Assembly (NCBI GenBank): GCA_002372465.1
Contig: DFGW01000163.1
Span: forward strand, 1-26,069
From: Butyrivibrio sp. UBA3740
GTDB taxonomy: Bacteria > Bacillota > Clostridia > Lachnospirales > Lachnospiraceae
DNA length: 26,069 nucleotides
Reading direction: 5' to 3'
In this document: in pieces, positions 23,495 through 26,069 of the stretch
Layout of the letters: each line of letters starts with the position of its first letter
Numbering within the stretch: the first letter of the stretch is position 1
The notes under the pieces: model-generated
The model's database searches: none
What the model was told of the DNA's origin: nothing
What the model saw: only the letters and a program-made list of their open reading frames with translations
Position numbers and translations under genes: made by a program

Positions 23495-23504
23495 GGGCTC
23501 TTTT
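23475..23504 (-). terminator. Terminator of the GH3-pgmB transcript
   Basis: On the minus strand, AAGAGCCCTT and AAGGGTTCTT pair (one mismatch) around a short loop and run into TTTTTT. It lies about 70 bp after the pgmB stop and overlaps the amylase promoter. Confidence 0.8.
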
Positions 23505-23574
23505 ATTGTTGCCTTTCGGAAATCCATTTTGAAGTCTCTTCTCTTGTTTTAAATGTAATTATTAATTTTTGAAA

Positions 23575-24207
23575 CTAGATATCCAAAATTTCAGATAAGT
23601 TCTGTATTTTAAACTCTGCTCCTTCATACTCCGCAGCAGGACCTATTCCGACACTGTGAAAGCCCGCTGCATTTGCCGCGTCTATGCCGGAGACAGCATC
23701 TTCTATCACAAGGCACTCATCGTTTTTAAGCCCCAGTATACCTGCTGCCTTTATGAATACCTCGGGATCGGGCTTAGACCTGGAGATCATGTTGCCGTCG
23801 CTGATACCGTCAAAGGCATCAGTAAGACCTGTCCTCTCCAGGATAAACCTGGTGTTCTTAGAGGAAGAGCCAATGGATAGACCATATCCCTTTTCTCTAA
23901 GTTTCCTTAAGGTGCTTCTCACTTCCTCAGTGACGTCCCCGGGCCCCATATTCTTTAGAAGTTCTCTGTAGATATTGTTCTTTTTTTCCATGAGAGCAGC
24001 CTTTTGCTCCGGGCTGTATGAAGCAGTCGCTCTCTCAAGTATGATCTCAAGGCTTTCAGCCCTTGAGACTCCCCGGAGTCTTTCATTTATATTCCTGTCG
24101 AAATATATGCCTTCTTCATCCGCGATGGATTTCCACGCCTGATAGTGATACTCATCGGTGCTGCAGATGACTCCGTCCAGGTCAAAGATTATCCCTTTTA
24201 TATTCAT
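23575..24207 (-). CDS. pgmB: Beta-phosphoglucomutase (HAD superfamily)
   Basis: A 210-residue cytoplasmic enzyme converting beta-glucose 1-phosphate to glucose 6-phosphate. HAD motifs are FDLDGV (8-13; nucleophile Asp9, acid-base Asp11), GSSSKN (113-118), Lys145 in SKPDP and IEDAVSG (168-174). The cap domain carries LRGVSRAESL (near 44-53), a beta-phosphoglucomutase signature, and YHYQAW near 20. I start at 24207, where the AAAGG site is correctly spaced; the ATG at 24216 abuts it. It follows the GH3 gene. Its usual supplier, a maltose, kojibiose or similar inverting phosphorylase, is not in this window. A related sugar-phosphate phosphatase remains possible. Confidence 0.88.
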   Translation of the reverse strand: MNIKGIIFDLDGVICSTDEYHYQAWKSIADEEGIYFDRNINERLRGVSRAESLEIILERATASYSPEQKAALMEKKNNIYRELLKNMGPGDVTEEVRSTLRKLREKGYGLSIGSSSKNTRFILERTGLTDAFDGISDGNMISRSKPDPEVFIKAAGILGLKNDECLVIEDAVSGIDAANAAGFHSVGIGPAAEYEGAEFKIQNLSEILDI

Positions 24208-24230
24208 TTTGCCCATCCTTTCGCCTATCT

Positions 24231-25991
24231 TTATATGTAATCCTTTCCGCAGAAGGGATCTATGGGGCTTACTCCCTCAAACTTAGATCTTCCCATGAGT
24301 TTTTCGATCACGGCGTTGCAGAAGTCTTCATTGCCGCTGTATGCATTGATATAGGTTCCTATCATGGGTGCATCAAAAAGATGATAGGGGTATGCGGTGG
24401 AGATCATTATCATCGGTATCTCTTTTGCATGCCAGGGAGCATCATCACCAAGGCCAAAGAGCACATTCCAGTTAAGACGCAGTGTGGTGTTATTGGATGC
24501 ATTCTCCATGTTGCAGACATAGATATACAGGTCATAATCCTTCTTCATTTCGGAAACGCTTCTGTACATTTCATTCAAAAGAGCTTTCTTCTTGTCCGGA
24601 AGGTTTTCGACATCCATGAAGTCCATTGGTGTTATCCGCGTTCTTCTGTCCCTTACGGTTACTTCGAAGCCTTCCTTCTCAAGCTTTTCCTTCCACATCA
24701 GCGCAAAAGCGCTGCATGGATCCATCTCTTTGTCTATAACATTAAGGTATATCCTCTTATACTTACCCGGGCTTACAGGCAAAAGAGCCTTTTCATCCCT
24801 TACAAGCGTAATGGCCTTATCAGCAACCTCTTTTGCGAAGGATTTATGCTCACTGCAGCCCACAATACCTATGGCATCCTCTGAGGGAACAAGCCTTCCT
24901 TCCCTCTGTTTTACATGAAGTCCCAGTGAGGCCTTTGTGGCAAGAATGCGAAGAACCGCCTCATCAAGGCGCTCATTTGTCAGAAGACCGCGTTTTAGTC
25001 CCTCCTTCAAAAAGCCGATATCCTCTGAAAGATCCTTATTAAAGAGGATCATATCGCAGCCGCTCATTATTGCCGTAGGGATAGCTCTGCTCCTTGGCAT
25101 TGCGGAAGTAAAGCCCACCATCGGGGTCGCATCAGTTATGATAAGACCGTTAAAGCCAAGTTTGTCTCTAAGCAGCCCCTTCAAAAGCTCCTTTGAAAGA
25201 GAGGCGGGCCGAAGCATCTCCTCTTTTGTGGCATCCCTGTTAATCTCCTTTACATATGCAGGCTGCGCGATATGCCCAACCATCACGGTCTTTGCACCCT
25301 TGCCTATAAGCGATCCGTAGATATAGCCAAAGCTCTCATCCCACTCCCTGACGCTCAGTGAGTTAACGCTTGTAACGATGTGCTGGTCCCTCTCATCTAT
25401 GCCGTCTCCGGGAAAGTGCTTGATTGATACCGCAACGCCGCATTCATCGGCTCCCTCCATGTATCTTGAGGCAAAGGCTTCGATCTTCTTCGGGTCATCT
25501 CCGAAGGTCCTTACATTGGTTATGGGATTGTGAAATTCCCTGTTGATATCCACGATAGGTGCAAAGGACCAGTTAAGCCCAAGAGCTGCGCCTTCTTTGC
25601 AGGCAACATATCCCATCCGGTATCCGTTTTCCGGATCGTTAGTTGCAGCTACCGCCATTGGCTTTCCAAAACTGGTCCCCTCAAAGGAGAGTCCGTCTCC
25701 TCCGGACTCTGTATTGGCAGCGATAAGAAGAGGGATCTTTGCCATGTCCTGGATCTTCTTGTGGGTAGCTCTCAGCTCTTTTGCCGGGCCGCTTCTGTAC
25801 ATCATTCCGCCCACAGCTGCGCCTTCAACTATGCCCCGAAGAACATTTTCGTCATTGGAAAACCCCATGGGGCAGAATACCTGCCCGCACTTCTCATCTT
25901 CTGTCATAGAGGCAAAGGTATCCTCTACCCACTTTATCGCCTCATCATCAAGGTAGAACGGGTTTGCTTTATAATCAATCTTTATGCTCAT
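24231..25991 (-). CDS. GH3 glycoside hydrolase (NagZ-like beta-N-acetylglucosaminidase or beta-glucosidase), cytoplasmic
   Basis: A 586-residue enzyme removing a beta-linked sugar from the non-reducing end. The barrel carries KHFPGDG (191-197) followed by RDQH (201-204), the NagZ-type pattern in which His/Asp provide acid catalysis, and the nucleophile Asp287 in GLIITDATP (282-290). A C-terminal alpha/beta sandwich-like domain (about 380-586) follows, so it is longer than single-domain NagZ. There is no signal peptide. It starts directly after the stop of the upstream glycosidase (TAAATG) with AAAGGA about 10 nt before the ATG. N-acetylhexosaminidase and phosphorylase activities both occur in this subgroup; I cannot choose. 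Confidence 0.88.
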   Translation of the reverse strand: MSIKIDYKANPFYLDDEAIKWVEDTFASMTEDEKCGQVFCPMGFSNDENVLRGIVEGAAVGGMMYRSGPAKELRATHKKIQDMAKIPLLIAANTESGGDGLSFEGTSFGKPMAVAATNDPENGYRMGYVACKEGAALGLNWSFAPIVDINREFHNPITNVRTFGDDPKKIEAFASRYMEGADECGVAVSIKHFPGDGIDERDQHIVTSVNSLSVREWDESFGYIYGSLIGKGAKTVMVGHIAQPAYVKEINRDATKEEMLRPASLSKELLKGLLRDKLGFNGLIITDATPMVGFTSAMPRSRAIPTAIMSGCDMILFNKDLSEDIGFLKEGLKRGLLTNERLDEAVLRILATKASLGLHVKQREGRLVPSEDAIGIVGCSEHKSFAKEVADKAITLVRDEKALLPVSPGKYKRIYLNVIDKEMDPCSAFALMWKEKLEKEGFEVTVRDRRTRITPMDFMDVENLPDKKKALLNEMYRSVSEMKKDYDLYIYVCNMENASNNTTLRLNWNVLFGLGDDAPWHAKEIPMIMISTAYPYHLFDAPMIGTYINAYSGNEDFCNAVIEKLMGRSKFEGVSPIDPFCGKDYI

Positions 25992-26069
25992 TTACAGTTC
26001 ATCCTTTGTATCATTAAAATAGGTTCTCAAAAAATATGCCGGTCCGCAGCTCCATGCATGGCAGTAGCT
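25992..26069 (-). CDS. C-terminal end of a glycosidase, probably GH78-type alpha-L-rhamnosidase (partial)
   Basis: The last 25 codons of a gene whose start lies beyond the window. The readable end, SYCHAWSCGPAYFLRTYF and a short polar tail, matches the conserved C-terminal CHAWS-x-x-P-x-Y-x-L pattern I associate with GH78-type rhamnosidases. Its TAA stop abuts the ATG of the GH3 gene, so the two are co-transcribed. Too short for a firm family call. Confidence 0.5.
   Translation of the reverse strand, partial: SYCHAWSCGPAYFLRTYFNDTKDEL

Overview
The window looks like a chromosomal segment of an anaerobic, carbohydrate-degrading Firmicute, most likely Lachnospiraceae of the Butyrivibrio/Pseudobutyrivibrio type. 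This is an inference from the gene families (long MalF/MalG permeases, NHLM-type peptide exporters, a DUF6110-like protein beside a P-type ATPase), strong AAGGAGG-type ribosome binding sites and moderate base composition. Almost every gene lies on the minus strand. The exceptions are one small metal-binding protein gene and a likely non-coding RNA. I saw no tRNA, rRNA, transposase or CRISPR array.

Positions 1-3221 hold a compact metal-handling locus. A P1B-type ATPase without CxxC or CPC motifs is preceded by a DUF6110-like small membrane protein and followed by a 26-residue membrane peptide. A divergent gene encodes a membrane-anchored heavy-metal-associated (HMA) domain protein. The trio matches the FezA/FezB/FezC layout of ferrosome (intracellular iron granule) clusters. 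The divergent intergenic region carries a near-consensus Fur box and a second Fur-like site inside a promoter.

Positions 3276-8139 form an RNA-centred group: a divergent B12-binding radical SAM protein, an overlapping reverse transcriptase gene, a convincing structured non-coding RNA of about 127 nt transcribed from the opposite strand with its own promoter and terminator, and a SpoU/TrmH RNA methyltransferase. The reverse transcriptase, radical SAM gene and RNA together are the best candidate here for an undescribed system.

Positions 8175-12494 encode two NHLM-type peptide-export ABC transporters. The C39 peptidase-like domain of the first has lost its catalytic Cys and His. No precursor peptide, HlyD-type partner or modification enzyme is visible in the window.

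Positions 12591-26069 are alpha-glucan and glycoside utilisation genes. In order of transcription: the end of a probable GH78-type glycosidase, a GH3 enzyme and beta-phosphoglucomutase, closed by a terminator. Next come a lipoprotein alpha-amylase, a LacI-family regulator, MalE, MalF, MalG, a cytoplasmic GH13 neopullulanase-like enzyme and a GH31 alpha-glucosidase, closed by a strong terminator. The amylase would cut glucans at the cell surface, MalEFG would import maltodextrins (the ATPase must be encoded elsewhere), and GH13 plus GH31 would degrade them inside. The malE and amylase promoters carry the same 11-bp operator-like word at the expected start point of transcription, both have their -35 box in a hairpin loop, and an attenuator-like terminator separates malE from malF.
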